Shown: positions 7,786 through 16,394 of the stretch, one piece after another | Layout: every line of letters starts with the position of its first letter | How positions within the stretch are numbered: the stretch's first letter is position 1 | Assembly: GCA_014802265.1 (NCBI GenBank) | Contig: JAAVCP010000058.1 | Coordinates: forward strand, 1 to 64,000 | DNA: 64,000 nt | Origin: Bacteroides sp. | GTDB taxonomy: Bacteria; Bacteroidota; Bacteroidia; Bacteroidales; Muribaculaceae | Reading direction: 5' to 3' | The notes under the pieces: generated by a model | The model's database searches: none | Seen by the model: the letters and a program-made list of their open reading frames with translations, nothing else | Told to the model about the DNA's origin: nothing | Program-made: the position numbers and the translations under genes

Positions 7786-10764
7786 ATGATCAACGTCAAC
7801 GATTCTATGTTGTCGCGTCTTTATCTTAAAGACACGGCGTTTCAGCAACTCATGCAAAAGCGCATATTCAATGTGCTTCTTATCGCTACTCCCTACGATG
7901 CCTTCATGATGGAGGAAGATGGAAGGGTGGAGGAACAGGTGTATTTTGAATATGTCTCGCTCAACCTGTCATCGCCCCCACGCTTTGTGAAGGCAGCAAA
8001 TTATGAGGAGGCTCACCGTGAGTTGAAGCAGAAGAGCTTTGACCTGATCATAGCGATGCCGGGAGTGGACGTAAGTGAAACTTTCCGCGAGGCACGCAAG
8101 ATTGACGCGCTTTATCCTGAGATACCATTTGTGGTGCTTACCCCATTCTCGAAAGAGGTGAGGAGAAGGATAGCCAACGAGGATCTTGCCGGGGTAGACT
8201 ATGTGTTTTCCTGGCTCGGAAATGTTGACCTCATTCTCGCCATCATAAAACTGATTGAAGACCGTATGAATGCCGATCATGATATCCTTGATGTAGGCGT
8301 TCAGTCAATTTTACTTGTGGAAGACTCGATAAGGTTCTACTCATCGGTTCTTCCACACCTTTTCCGCTATCTGCTTCAGCAGTCGATGGAATTCTCTACC
8401 GAAGCTCTTAATGAACATGAACAGATGCTCCGCATGAGAGGACGTCCGAAAGTTTTATTTGCCCGCGACTATGAGGAAGCGATGGCTCTATATGAGAAAT
8501 ATGGCAACAATATGCTTGGCATAATCTCCGACGTGCGTTTCCCTGCCGGCGGGGTAAAAGATCCTGATGCCGGTATGAAATTTGCAGCTGCTGTCAGAGA
8601 GAAGCATCCTTTCATGCCAATCATTATCGAGAGCCAGGAAAGTGCCAACCGTCTTCCTGCAGAAGCGGCAGGATATATATTTCTTGATAAAAACTCAAAG
8701 ACCCTTCCCATTGACCTTCGCGGAGCTGTAAACAGACATTTCGGTTTCGGCGACTTTATTGTCAAAGATCCTGCCACCGGGAAGACAATAATGCGTATAC
8801 GTGACCTTAAGGGGCTTCAGAACAATATCTACAACATACCGTCAGACTCCTTGTTTTATCATTCTGCCAATAATGAGATTTCACGTTGGCTTTATGCACG
8901 TGCGCTCTTCCCGATAGCCGATGCTGTGAAGGCATACCGCTTTACAAAAATGGAACAGGCTCCCACAGTGCGTAAGCTGTTGTTTGAGTGCATAGTGAAA
9001 TACCGGCGCATGAAAAACCGTGGTGTGGTGGCTGTATTCCGTAAAGACCGTTTTGACCATTACAGCAACTTTGCACGCATCGGAGAAGGCTCTTTAGGGG
9101 GCAAGGGACGCGGCTTGGCGTTTATTGACCAGATAATTAAGCGTAACCCGGTGTGTGATAATTTCCAGGGGGTGCAGATTAATATTCCGCGTACCGTCGT
9201 GCTTTGCACAGACATCTTCGATAAGTTCATGGAGATGAATGAGCTTTACCCTATAGCTCTCTCTAATGCACCTGACGAAGAAATCCTGCGCAGGTTTCTT
9301 AATGCCCGTTTGCCGGAAACACTTGCTGCTGATTTTCTCGCCCTCTTCGATGTGGTCGACAAGCCATTGGCAGTGAGAAGTTCGTCGCTTCTCGAAGACT
9401 CCCACTATCAGCCGTTTGCCGGTATCTACTCCACCTACATGATTCCCTATCTCGAAGATAAGAAAGAGATGCTGCGAATGTTGTGTGATGCCGTTAAGGG
9501 TGTGTATGCTTCGGTGTTCTTTGCCGATTCCAAGGCTTATATGAATGCCACAAGTAATGTCATTGATCAGGAGAAAATGGCAGTGATACTTCAAGAAGTA
9601 GTAGGTGAGCCTCATGGTGAATATTTCTATCCGAGTTTCTCAGGCGTAGGCAGGTCACTCAACTATTATCCTCTCAATGATGAAGTGTCGGAAGATGGTG
9701 TGGCAGAGGTAGCTGTCGGGTTGGGTAAATATATAGTAGACGGAGGTCTTTCACTCCGTTTTTCCCCAAAACACCCCACTCATGTACTTCAGACGTCAAC
9801 CGTTGACCTGGCACTGCGCGACACTCAGACCAGTCTTTATGCTTTGCCCTATAAGATACCGTCGAGCGCGGATTTTAGTACCGATGACAGTTTCAATCTT
9901 GTGAAGCTTCCCGTGGCAGAGGCTTTTAAGACGGGGGCGTTGAAGTATCTTGTCTCCACGTTTGATTATAATGACCGCATGATCCGTGACAACGAAATTG
10001 GGAAAGGACGCAAGCTCGTCACTTTTGCCAATGTTTTGCGTCAGAATGTGTTTCCACTTGCTGAAGCCATTGACTTTATGCTGACCACCGGTCAATATGA
10101 GATGGGGCGTCCGGTGGAAATCGAATTTGCGGGTATAATCAATCCTAAGGCTACCTCCTCCGAGAATAAGGGTTATTTGTATTGGCTTCAGATACGTCCT
10201 ATCGTTGACAAGAAGGAGATGCTTGATGATCATGTGCTTGATGTGCCTGATAAGGATTTGATCCTGCGCTCTGAGATGGCTTTGGGGCATGGTCTGATGG
10301 ATAATGTGCGTTATGTGGTGTATGTAAAGCCTGACACGTTCAACAGTCTCCGTAATCCGGAGGTGGCGCGTGAGATAGAAGCTATAAACAAAGATTTCAC
10401 AGAGAAAGGGGAACCCTATATTCTGGTAGGTCCGGGACGCTGGGGATCATCTGATTCTGCGTTGGGCATTCCGGTTAAATGGCCCCAGATTGCCGGTGCT
10501 CGTCTGATTGTGGAGTCGGCTCTCCCGGGATATCACGTGGAGCCGTCGCAAGGCACTCATTTCTTCCAAAATTTGACATCATTTGGTGTAGGCTATTTTA
10601 CAGTTGATCCAACTCACGATAATGGTTACTTTGATTCAGATTATCTTGACAGTCTTCCGGCAGTCTACGACAGTGATGCCGTAAGAATCGTGGAGTTCCC
10701 TTCTCCGCTGACCATAGCCATCAATGGCAGGAAAGGTAGGGGAATTGTCAGGAAAAATGGATAA
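7786..10764 (+). CDS. Receiver-like domain fused to PEP/pyruvate-binding (PPDK N-terminal) domain
   Basis: A 992-residue multidomain protein. Residues ~25-160 form a degenerate receiver-like fold. Residues ~170-310 form a better preserved receiver, with the acidic ILLVEDS start, ISDVRFP holding the likely phospho-acceptor Asp, and FLDKNSK with the conserved Lys. From about residue 430 the PPDK N-terminal ATP-binding domain follows, with GGKGRGLAF and RSSSLLEDSHYQPFAGIY. The phosphohistidine swivel domain and the PEP/pyruvate TIM-barrel of true PEP synthase are missing: the C-terminal part (TFNSLRNP, GPGRWGSSD) is different. Databases tend to call such proteins PEP synthase, but without those domains the classical reaction is unlikely. 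An ATP-dependent phosphotransfer or signalling role is an inference. Confidence 0.75.
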   Translation: MINVNDSMLSRLYLKDTAFQQLMQKRIFNVLLIATPYDAFMMEEDGRVEEQVYFEYVSLNLSSPPRFVKAANYEEAHRELKQKSFDLIIAMPGVDVSETFREARKIDALYPEIPFVVLTPFSKEVRRRIANEDLAGVDYVFSWLGNVDLILAIIKLIEDRMNADHDILDVGVQSILLVEDSIRFYSSVLPHLFRYLLQQSMEFSTEALNEHEQMLRMRGRPKVLFARDYEEAMALYEKYGNNMLGIISDVRFPAGGVKDPDAGMKFAAAVREKHPFMPIIIESQESANRLPAEAAGYIFLDKNSKTLPIDLRGAVNRHFGFGDFIVKDPATGKTIMRIRDLKGLQNNIYNIPSDSLFYHSANNEISRWLYARALFPIADAVKAYRFTKMEQAPTVRKLLFECIVKYRRMKNRGVVAVFRKDRFDHYSNFARIGEGSLGGKGRGLAFIDQIIKRNPVCDNFQGVQINIPRTVVLCTDIFDKFMEMNELYPIALSNAPDEEILRRFLNARLPETLAADFLALFDVVDKPLAVRSSSLLEDSHYQPFAGIYSTYMIPYLEDKKEMLRMLCDAVKGVYASVFFADSKAYMNATSNVIDQEKMAVILQEVVGEPHGEYFYPSFSGVGRSLNYYPLNDEVSEDGVAEVAVGLGKYIVDGGLSLRFSPKHPTHVLQTSTVDLALRDTQTSLYALPYKIPSSADFSTDDSFNLVKLPVAEAFKTGALKYLVSTFDYNDRMIRDNEIGKGRKLVTFANVLRQNVFPLAEAIDFMLTTGQYEMGRPVEIEFAGIINPKATSSENKGYLYWLQIRPIVDKKEMLDDHVLDVPDKDLILRSEMALGHGLMDNVRYVVYVKPDTFNSLRNPEVAREIEAINKDFTEKGEPYILVGPGRWGSSDSALGIPVKWPQIAGARLIVESALPGYHVEPSQGTHFFQNLTSFGVGYFTVDPTHDNGYFDSDYLDSLPAVYDSDAVRIVEFPSPLTIAINGRKGRGIVRKNG

Positions 10765-10853
10765 TGAAGGGTGGATATTGTATTAATTGGTCGGCATGGA
10801 GAGTATGGCTTCACCCCCAAGTGGCTTTTCGTGCCCTTCACAAATCAGAGAAA

Positions 10854-11369
10854 ATGGAAACAGATAGTGCCAAACGTCTTGAAGAGGCATTGAAGCTTAT
10901 AGAGGAGCAGAAATTTGAGTGTGCGCGTCTCACTAATGAGGTAAGTGAGTTGCGGCGACGCTATATGGAAAAAGATGCACTTTTTGTTGAAACAAAACGT
11001 GCTCTCGACAATGCACTTGAAGAGCTTAATGACCATGAAAGTGTGGAAAAAAAATTAGCAGAGTTTGAGAAGATATTGTCGGCTGCCGAAAAGATGAAAT
11101 ATGATTACGAGAAAAGAATCCGCACTCTGGAGTCGCGCCTGCGTGATGCCAAGATTAAATCAAAGCGCGAAGATGACGATGAGCTGATAGGCGCTATCGA
11201 CATGACTGCCCGCGATATTCCTCAGAAAGATTTCGGACCTCCTCCATCAATGGGGAAAAAGAGTTCCACTCCGGACAGCCTCCTTGAGGATACCGACAAG
11301 GCTTTCCGTGATTTCTATAACACCAACGATAATAATGACTGGCTTATCCCCCTTCCGGATAATCTATAG
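10854..11369 (+). CDS. Coiled-coil protein of unknown function
   Basis: A 171-residue hydrophilic protein. Residues ~5-110 are a long coiled coil rich in Glu, Lys, Arg and Leu heptads (LEEALKLIEEQK, RYMEKDALFVETKRAL). The C terminus is acidic and contains a DDDEL patch and an FRDFYNT segment. I do not recognise the family. A start at 10764 would overlap the preceding stop as TAATG, a coupling arrangement, but the extra 30 residues (Trp-rich, MKGGYCINWSAW) do not look like part of this protein, so I prefer ATG 10854. The gene ends just before a bidirectional terminator. Confidence 0.6.
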   Translation: METDSAKRLEEALKLIEEQKFECARLTNEVSELRRRYMEKDALFVETKRALDNALEELNDHESVEKKLAEFEKILSAAEKMKYDYEKRIRTLESRLRDAKIKSKREDDDELIGAIDMTARDIPQKDFGPPPSMGKKSSTPDSLLEDTDKAFRDFYNTNDNNDWLIPLPDNL

Positions 11370-11391
11370 CCTGTTTCTCTGATCTGAGAAA

Positions 11392-11430
11392 ATATAAGGA
11401 GGACACCCCGCCGGGGCGTTCTCCTTATAT
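11392..11430. terminator. Bidirectional terminator between convergent genes
   Basis: ATATAAGGAG (11392-11401) pairs with CTCCTTATAT (11421-11430). An inner CCCC/GGGG stem (11406-11409 with 11413-11416) closes a tight loop. A T-rich run follows on the plus strand and an A/T flank serves the minus strand. It separates the coiled-coil gene from the convergent CoA-transferase gene. Confidence 0.82.
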
Positions 11431-11463
11431 TTTCGATTTAAGTGAAATTCTGTGATTATATAA

Positions 11464-12957
11464 TCAGGCGAATTTTGAGAAGTCGGTGAGACGCATGTCG
11501 CCGGTCTCGCGGAATGTATTGTGCATTGCGAATGCGGCATTGAGATTATGCCCGATATGCTCCTTCTTAGCATATTTGAGGTAATCCCACATGAGCGGAC
11601 GATAATCAGGGTGAACACAGTTTTCAATGATTGTCTTAGCTCTCTGATAGGGATCCTTGTTGCGGAGGTCAGCCACACCTTGCTCAGTCACGATAACTTT
11701 CACACTGTGTTCGCTATGGTCAACATGTGTCACCATCGGCACGATAGCTGAAAGCGCACCTTCTTTCTGTATTGAAGGACACATAAAGATTGAAAGGAAG
11801 CCATTACGTGCGAAGTCACCTGAACCGCCGATGCCGTTCATCATCTTGGTACCCATGACATGAGTTGAATTTACATTTCCGTAAATATCGCATTCAAGAG
11901 CGGTGTTCATGGCAATAAGACCGATTCTTCTTACTACCTCGGGGTGATTTGAGATCTCAAACGGACGCATCAGGAGCTTATTGCGGTAGAAGTTGATATT
12001 ATCCATGAAGCGAAGCATTGCCTCGTCAGAGAAAGCTAATGCACAAGTGGAGGCAAATCCACACTTCCCTTGCTCCATAAGATCCATTACGGCGTCTTGC
12101 ACCACCTCGGTGTACATCTCGAATTTCGGAATATCAGGATTCTCGGCAAGTCCGTGAAGGGCGGCATTTGCTACGTTGCCTACGCCACTTTGAATTGGGA
12201 GGAACTCTTTGGGTATTCTACCCAGTTTCATTTCGTTGGCGAGGAAAGCGGCAGCATTGTGCCCTATGGCAGCTGTCACGTCAGAAATACCTGTAAATGC
12301 CTTGATACTCTCCGACTCGTTGGAGGGAACAACTCCGATAATCTTGTTGGGATCGATTTTTAATACAGTTGATCCGATTCTGTCGGAAGGTTTGTAAACT
12401 GGAATTTCACGGCGGTGAGGAGGATCGAGAGGAATGTAGTTGTCGTGGAATCCGCGGAAGGAAGTGCGGTAGTAAGAACTGTACTCAATGATGACTTTCT
12501 TTGCCATCTTCGCGATTGTAGGGCTCATGCCGATGCCGGCTCCGAGAATTACTTCTCCGGAGGGGTTCATCTCTGTGACCTCAATGATTGCTACGTCAAT
12601 ATCTCCACAGAACCCATAGCGCAAATCTTGACTCATGTGACTCAAATGTGGGTCATAGTAGTTGATTTCGCCATTGTTCACTCCTTTGCGTGCATCAGGG
12701 GTTGCCTGATAAGGTGCGCGCATTCCGATTGCCTTGGCACGTGCAAGCGAGCCGTCGACATAATCGTTGGTGGAAGCCCCCGTGTAAAGATTGATTTTGA
12801 AAGGCTCTCCTTTTTCATGGAATTGTTTCGCTCTTTCAGCGAGAGCAATCGTTACAATCTTGGGTGTTCCTGATGCAGTGAAGCCCGAAAGTGCCACATT
12901 ATCGCCATTATTTATGTGGCTTGCAGCCTCTTCGGCTGAAATAAATGGAAAACTCAT
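11464..12957 (-). CDS. Succinate/acetyl-CoA:CoA transferase family protein
   Basis: A 497-residue class I CoA-transferase of the acetyl-CoA hydrolase/transferase group (YgfH/Cat1/AarC-like). Such enzymes move CoA between succinyl-CoA and acetate or propionate, a step in succinate and propionate fermentation by Bacteroidales. Visible signatures are GDNVALSGFTASGTPK near the N terminus, the IQSGVGNVANA segment around residue 260, and MYTEVVQD just after it. The Glu in the latter is the probable CoA-thioester-forming residue by comparison with AarC. The C-terminal GTKMMNGIGGSGDFARN matches the family's closing glycine-rich loop. Length is normal. The gene is divergent from miaB with only 67 bases between the two starts, so their promoters must interleave. 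Confidence 0.92.
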   Translation of the reverse strand: MSFPFISAEEAASHINNGDNVALSGFTASGTPKIVTIALAERAKQFHEKGEPFKINLYTGASTNDYVDGSLARAKAIGMRAPYQATPDARKGVNNGEINYYDPHLSHMSQDLRYGFCGDIDVAIIEVTEMNPSGEVILGAGIGMSPTIAKMAKKVIIEYSSYYRTSFRGFHDNYIPLDPPHRREIPVYKPSDRIGSTVLKIDPNKIIGVVPSNESESIKAFTGISDVTAAIGHNAAAFLANEMKLGRIPKEFLPIQSGVGNVANAALHGLAENPDIPKFEMYTEVVQDAVMDLMEQGKCGFASTCALAFSDEAMLRFMDNINFYRNKLLMRPFEISNHPEVVRRIGLIAMNTALECDIYGNVNSTHVMGTKMMNGIGGSGDFARNGFLSIFMCPSIQKEGALSAIVPMVTHVDHSEHSVKVIVTEQGVADLRNKDPYQRAKTIIENCVHPDYRPLMWDYLKYAKKEHIGHNLNAAFAMHNTFRETGDMRLTDFSKFA

Positions 12958-12988
12958 TTGTAACCTTTAGATTTAAGTGGTAATTTTG
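12957..12988 (+). promoter_or_regulatory. Promoter of miaB
   Basis: TTTG (12957-12960) and TAATTTTG (12981-12988) are separated by 20 bases, a full match to the Bacteroides consensus. The TTTG overlaps the first codon of the divergent CoA-transferase. Transcription would start near 12995, so the miaB start at 13025 is preferred over 12977. On the minus strand a TACTTTTG -7-like box (12998 to 12991) may serve the transferase, but no well-spaced -33 was found. Confidence 0.65.
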
Positions 12989-13024
12989 CACAAAAGTAAT
13001 TATATTATTCCATTCAATCGATAT

Positions 13025-14395
13025 ATGGAACCATTTTTTTTACCGAAAAACGATAAAAATTGCACTGAATCGAAAAAAGTGCGCATAGAGACCTACGGTT
13101 GCCAGATGAATGTGGCAGATTCAGAGGTGGTGGCAGCCATGATGGGAATGGCTGGATATGATCTCACGGAGACCGACAACGAGGCAGCCGCAGTGCTTCT
13201 CAACACGTGTTCAATCCGCGAGAACGCCGAGCAGAAAATCTACTCGCGTCTCTCTTATTGGAATGCCTTGCGGCGTAAATCCGGACGCAATGTCATCATC
13301 GGCGTCATAGGGTGTATGGCTGAACGGCTCAAGCATAAGCTGATCGACGACTATGGTGTTGACGTGGTTGCCGGACCTGACGCTTATCTTGATCTTCCGA
13401 ATTTGATAGCCGCAGCCGAGACAGGCTCGAAGGCAATTAACATTGAGCTGTCGACCACAGAGACCTACCGCGACATATTGCCACGCCGCATAGGGGGGAG
13501 TGGCATCAGTGGGTTTATATCCATCATGAGGGGTTGCAACAACTTTTGCTCCTACTGCATAGTACCCTACACCCGCGGACGTGAACGCAGCCGAGAGCCG
13601 GATAGCATTCTCCGCGAGCTTGCCGATCTACGGGAGCGTGGCTTCAGGGAGGTTACGCTGTTAGGGCAGAATGTAGACAGTTATAACTATACCTCTCCGG
13701 ATGGATCTGTCACAGATTTCCCTCGTCTTCTGTCGATGGTGGCAGAGGCTGCTCCCGGAATGAGGGTAAGGTTTACCACTTCCCACCCAAAGGATATGAG
13801 CGATGCCACGATAACAACTATGGCTCGTTATCCGAATATTGCCCGCCATGTCCATCTGCCAGTGCAGAGCGGAAGCAATTCTGTGCTTAAATCCATGAAC
13901 CGGAAATACACCCGTGAATGGTATCTTGACCGTATTGCCGCTATCAGGCGCGTAATGCCCGATGCAGGAATTTCTACTGATTTATTTACCGGCTTTCACA
14001 ATGAGAGTGAGGAAGACTTTCAGGAAACGTTGTCGCTGATGCGGGAAGCAGGGTTTGACTCGGCGTTTATGTTTAAATATTCAGAGCGTCCGGGCACATT
14101 TGCCTCAAAGCATCTACCAGATAATGTGCCGGAGGAAGTAAAGATAGATCGTCTTAACCGCATGATTGCCCTTCAGAACGAATTGTCGGCTGAGAGCAAT
14201 CTGCGTGATGTGGGAAAAGAGATGGAAGTGTTGGTAGAGGGTCGTTCCAAGCGTAGTGCGGAAGAGAATTTCGGTAGGACATCACAAAATAAAGTTGTGG
14301 TCTTTCCTAAGGGCGACACCCAGCCTGGAGATTTAGTGAGTGTTCGCATATTGGATGCGAGCAGTGCCACTCTGAAGGGAGAGCTTATATTATAG
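13025..14395 (+). CDS. miaB: tRNA-2-methylthio-N6-dimethylallyladenosine synthase MiaB
   Basis: A 456-residue radical-SAM methylthiotransferase that converts i6A37 to ms2i6A37 in tRNAs reading codons beginning with U. The N-terminal UPF0004 domain starts VRIETYGCQMNVADSE, and its Cys plus later NTCSIRENA and GVIGCMAER hold the auxiliary [4Fe-4S] cluster. The radical-SAM CxxxCxxC motif is CNNFCSYC followed by IVPYTRGRERSR. A C-terminal TRAM domain of about 65 residues (EVLVEGRSKRS) completes the usual architecture. VHLPVQSGSNSVLKSMNR is the typical MiaB substrate segment. The start at 13025 follows from the promoter; the upstream extension to 12977 is unlikely. Confidence 0.95.
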   Translation: MEPFFLPKNDKNCTESKKVRIETYGCQMNVADSEVVAAMMGMAGYDLTETDNEAAAVLLNTCSIRENAEQKIYSRLSYWNALRRKSGRNVIIGVIGCMAERLKHKLIDDYGVDVVAGPDAYLDLPNLIAAAETGSKAINIELSTTETYRDILPRRIGGSGISGFISIMRGCNNFCSYCIVPYTRGRERSREPDSILRELADLRERGFREVTLLGQNVDSYNYTSPDGSVTDFPRLLSMVAEAAPGMRVRFTTSHPKDMSDATITTMARYPNIARHVHLPVQSGSNSVLKSMNRKYTREWYLDRIAAIRRVMPDAGISTDLFTGFHNESEEDFQETLSLMREAGFDSAFMFKYSERPGTFASKHLPDNVPEEVKIDRLNRMIALQNELSAESNLRDVGKEMEVLVEGRSKRSAEENFGRTSQNKVVVFPKGDTQPGDLVSVRILDASSATLKGELIL

Positions 14396-14407
14396 GTTAT
14401 TTTCTGA

Positions 14408-16081
14408 TTACAGAAATTCCCTGAGATAAGCCACTATGGTTTTTCCTTCTGTGATGTTCAGCTTCTTGCCGATACGGTAACGCATAGACTCTACTGAACG
14501 AATGGTCTTATTCGCGATGGAAGCTATCTCTTTTGATGAAAGATTCATTATCAGATACGCACACAGCCTTGCCTCTCCGGGAGAGAGATCAGGGTGATGT
14601 GCGTATAGTTTTTTGAAAAATTGGGAATGAGCCTGTTCAAACTGATGTTCAAAAATCTCACGGGTGTCATTTTCTGTCCTTGAAGATGACAACACTTCAT
14701 TTATGAGTCTAATTCGCTCATCAGCACTCCTTGTCCTTGAGGAGGCAATTTCGGTTATGCTGGAAATAGTCTCCTCAATTTTTGCAAACTGGAGTAGTTG
14801 GGCAGCCAGCTTTCCACGTTCATTCTCAATGTCAGAGTGTTCCTTATGCTTTTTTTCATCAAGTTCATCGCGTTGTTTTTCCAGGTCAGCTTTAAGTAAG
14901 GAATTAAGCCGGGTTTTGCGATATAGCATGTAGCCGGCTATGGAAGCTCCGATCAGGATAAAGATAATAGCAACAATTAAAATCAAGTTAAGTCTGTTTT
15001 TGGCGTTCAGACTGTTCTCAAGATTAGACATCTTTTCCATCTTGGAGGTATAGTCAAAAAGCAACAGTCCGTCTTTTATTCCGGCGTTAAAGTAGAGGGA
15101 ATCTTCTAACTCTTTGTTAGCAAGGAGAGTACGGTAAGCATCTTGATAGCTTGTAACGTGAGTTTCGGCAATAGCCTTATTAGCGAGAAGGTGAGAATAA
15201 TAAATGTCATTATTCAGAGCTTTCGCGGCAGGTGCATAATGTTCAATAAGTTGGAGTGTTTTTTCATATTTCCCTTGTAAATTTAAGAGATGGGTATAGT
15301 TCATGAGGCAAATGCCGCTGTTGTAACTCTCTCTTCCTGAGTCCAAGATTTTGAGAAAATAGTTTTCTGCGGCATCATATTGCCCGATCATCATGTAGAC
15401 GTATGCCATATTTGCTTCCAACGATTCTCGTTCATACTCAGTCATAGGTAGCTTTAGCAGTTGGTCAGCTTCTTCAAGAACAGTGTCATAGTTTCCTTTA
15501 ATGATGGCTGTCTTCATCTGCATTGCGTGTAAGGCTCGTTTTATCCTGTCGGTTGAATACTTTGGGAGATTTTTTTTCTCAGCATACTCCAAGATATTTT
15601 TCACCTTGTGTATGTAGTCTTCCTGAAAAGGCATGTTAGATTGTCTTATTAAGTCATGCAGGGTAGAATATGCGAGTGCATTATAATATAAAAGGGAATC
15701 GGGTTTATTAAGTTTTATAAGGTCCAGACATTGCGACATATTTCTAATATGAAGATTTTTGCTGGCAAGACTACGGATATAACATAATCTTAGATTGCAT
15801 TCCTCCGCAATTCCTGTTGAGTGTATCCTGTCTCCCAGTTTCTCGTAAGCCTCAATCACTGATTCATGTTTTCCTATCTCGTGTGCCCATTTTATTTTGA
15901 GTCGGAGTAGGGAATCAGTATTGTTATTGTTGTCGGCAAGAAGGGAGTCTACATACTCCAGTTTGAGGTGTATGTCAAGTTCAGGATTATTAAGCCTCTG
16001 AAAATAGAATGCAGTCTTATGGTCAGCCCATAGACTGAACCGTAGAATGGTTATTATCAGAAGTGGCAGGAAGAATCGCAT
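14408..16081 (-). CDS. Membrane-anchored TPR protein with C-terminal LuxR-type HTH
   Basis: A 557-residue regulator. It has an N-terminal signal/anchor (FFLPLLIITILRFSLWA), then TPR-like helices over residues ~30-340 that should sit in the periplasm. One transmembrane helix follows at about 364-385 (LILIVAIIFILIGASIAGYM), then a cytoplasmic coiled coil. A LuxR/GerE-type DNA-binding domain ends the protein, with LSPGEARLCAYLIMNLSSKE, IASIANKTIRSVESMRYRIGKKL. Bacteroidales hold many such proteins, thought to sense an envelope signal and control nearby exported genes. It is divergent from the secreted-protein cluster at 16395-25257, the likely target. A dyad at 16193-16216 lies between them. It shares its architecture with the gene at 27299. 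Confidence 0.82.
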   Translation of the reverse strand: MRFFLPLLIITILRFSLWADHKTAFYFQRLNNPELDIHLKLEYVDSLLADNNNNTDSLLRLKIKWAHEIGKHESVIEAYEKLGDRIHSTGIAEECNLRLCYIRSLASKNLHIRNMSQCLDLIKLNKPDSLLYYNALAYSTLHDLIRQSNMPFQEDYIHKVKNILEYAEKKNLPKYSTDRIKRALHAMQMKTAIIKGNYDTVLEEADQLLKLPMTEYERESLEANMAYVYMMIGQYDAAENYFLKILDSGRESYNSGICLMNYTHLLNLQGKYEKTLQLIEHYAPAAKALNNDIYYSHLLANKAIAETHVTSYQDAYRTLLANKELEDSLYFNAGIKDGLLLFDYTSKMEKMSNLENSLNAKNRLNLILIVAIIFILIGASIAGYMLYRKTRLNSLLKADLEKQRDELDEKKHKEHSDIENERGKLAAQLLQFAKIEETISSITEIASSRTRSADERIRLINEVLSSSRTENDTREIFEHQFEQAHSQFFKKLYAHHPDLSPGEARLCAYLIMNLSSKEIASIANKTIRSVESMRYRIGKKLNITEGKTIVAYLREFL

Positions 16082-16124
16082 GAATAAATTTAGTTAGTAA
16101 AATTGACAGTTTACATATCGCTTC

Positions 16125-16156
16125 CAAAGTTAATTCTTTTGAAGGAAATAAGCAAA
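16125..16156 (-). promoter_or_regulatory. Promoter of the TPR-LuxR regulator
   Basis: Read on the minus strand, TTTG (16156-16153) and TAACTTTG (16132-16125) are 20 bases apart. The predicted start of transcription is near 16118, about 37 bases before the ATG at 16081. Confidence 0.65.
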
Positions 16157-16192
16157 AATATCAATTAAAATATCAAAAAGTTTACAATTCAG

Positions 16193-16216
16193 ACTACGCA
16201 AATATGCTTGAGTAGT
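16193..16216. promoter_or_regulatory. Operator-like dyad between regulator and secreted-protein cluster
   Basis: ACTACGCAA (16193-16201), six bases, then TTGAGTAGT (16208-16216): nine-base arms with one mismatch. A third copy of the half-site, ACTACTCAAAT, lies at 16280-16290 just after the -7-like box of the exported gene. The placement between divergent genes and the size suit a dimeric HTH regulator such as the adjacent LuxR-type protein. Binding is inferred. Confidence 0.5.
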
Positions 16217-16267
16217 TAAAAAATGTAATAATAACTAATTGATATATAAAATTATACTAAAAATGAG

Positions 16268-16275
16268 TACTTTTG
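16268..16275 (+). promoter_or_regulatory. -7 box for the secreted-protein cluster
   Basis: TACTTTTG fits TAnnTTTG. The nearest TTG (16239-16241) is 26 bases upstream, too far for the usual -33, which would be consistent with an activator-dependent promoter. The leader to the ATG at 16395 would be about 110 bases. Confidence 0.4.
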
Positions 16276-16394
16276 CGTTACTACTCAAATCTAATTAAAG
16301 TAATATTAGTGTATAGATTTATTTGGAATGCAGAGCACAGATAAGTAATTTTGTAAAAAATCACCGACATTAATTAACTAAAAATAATTAACAC

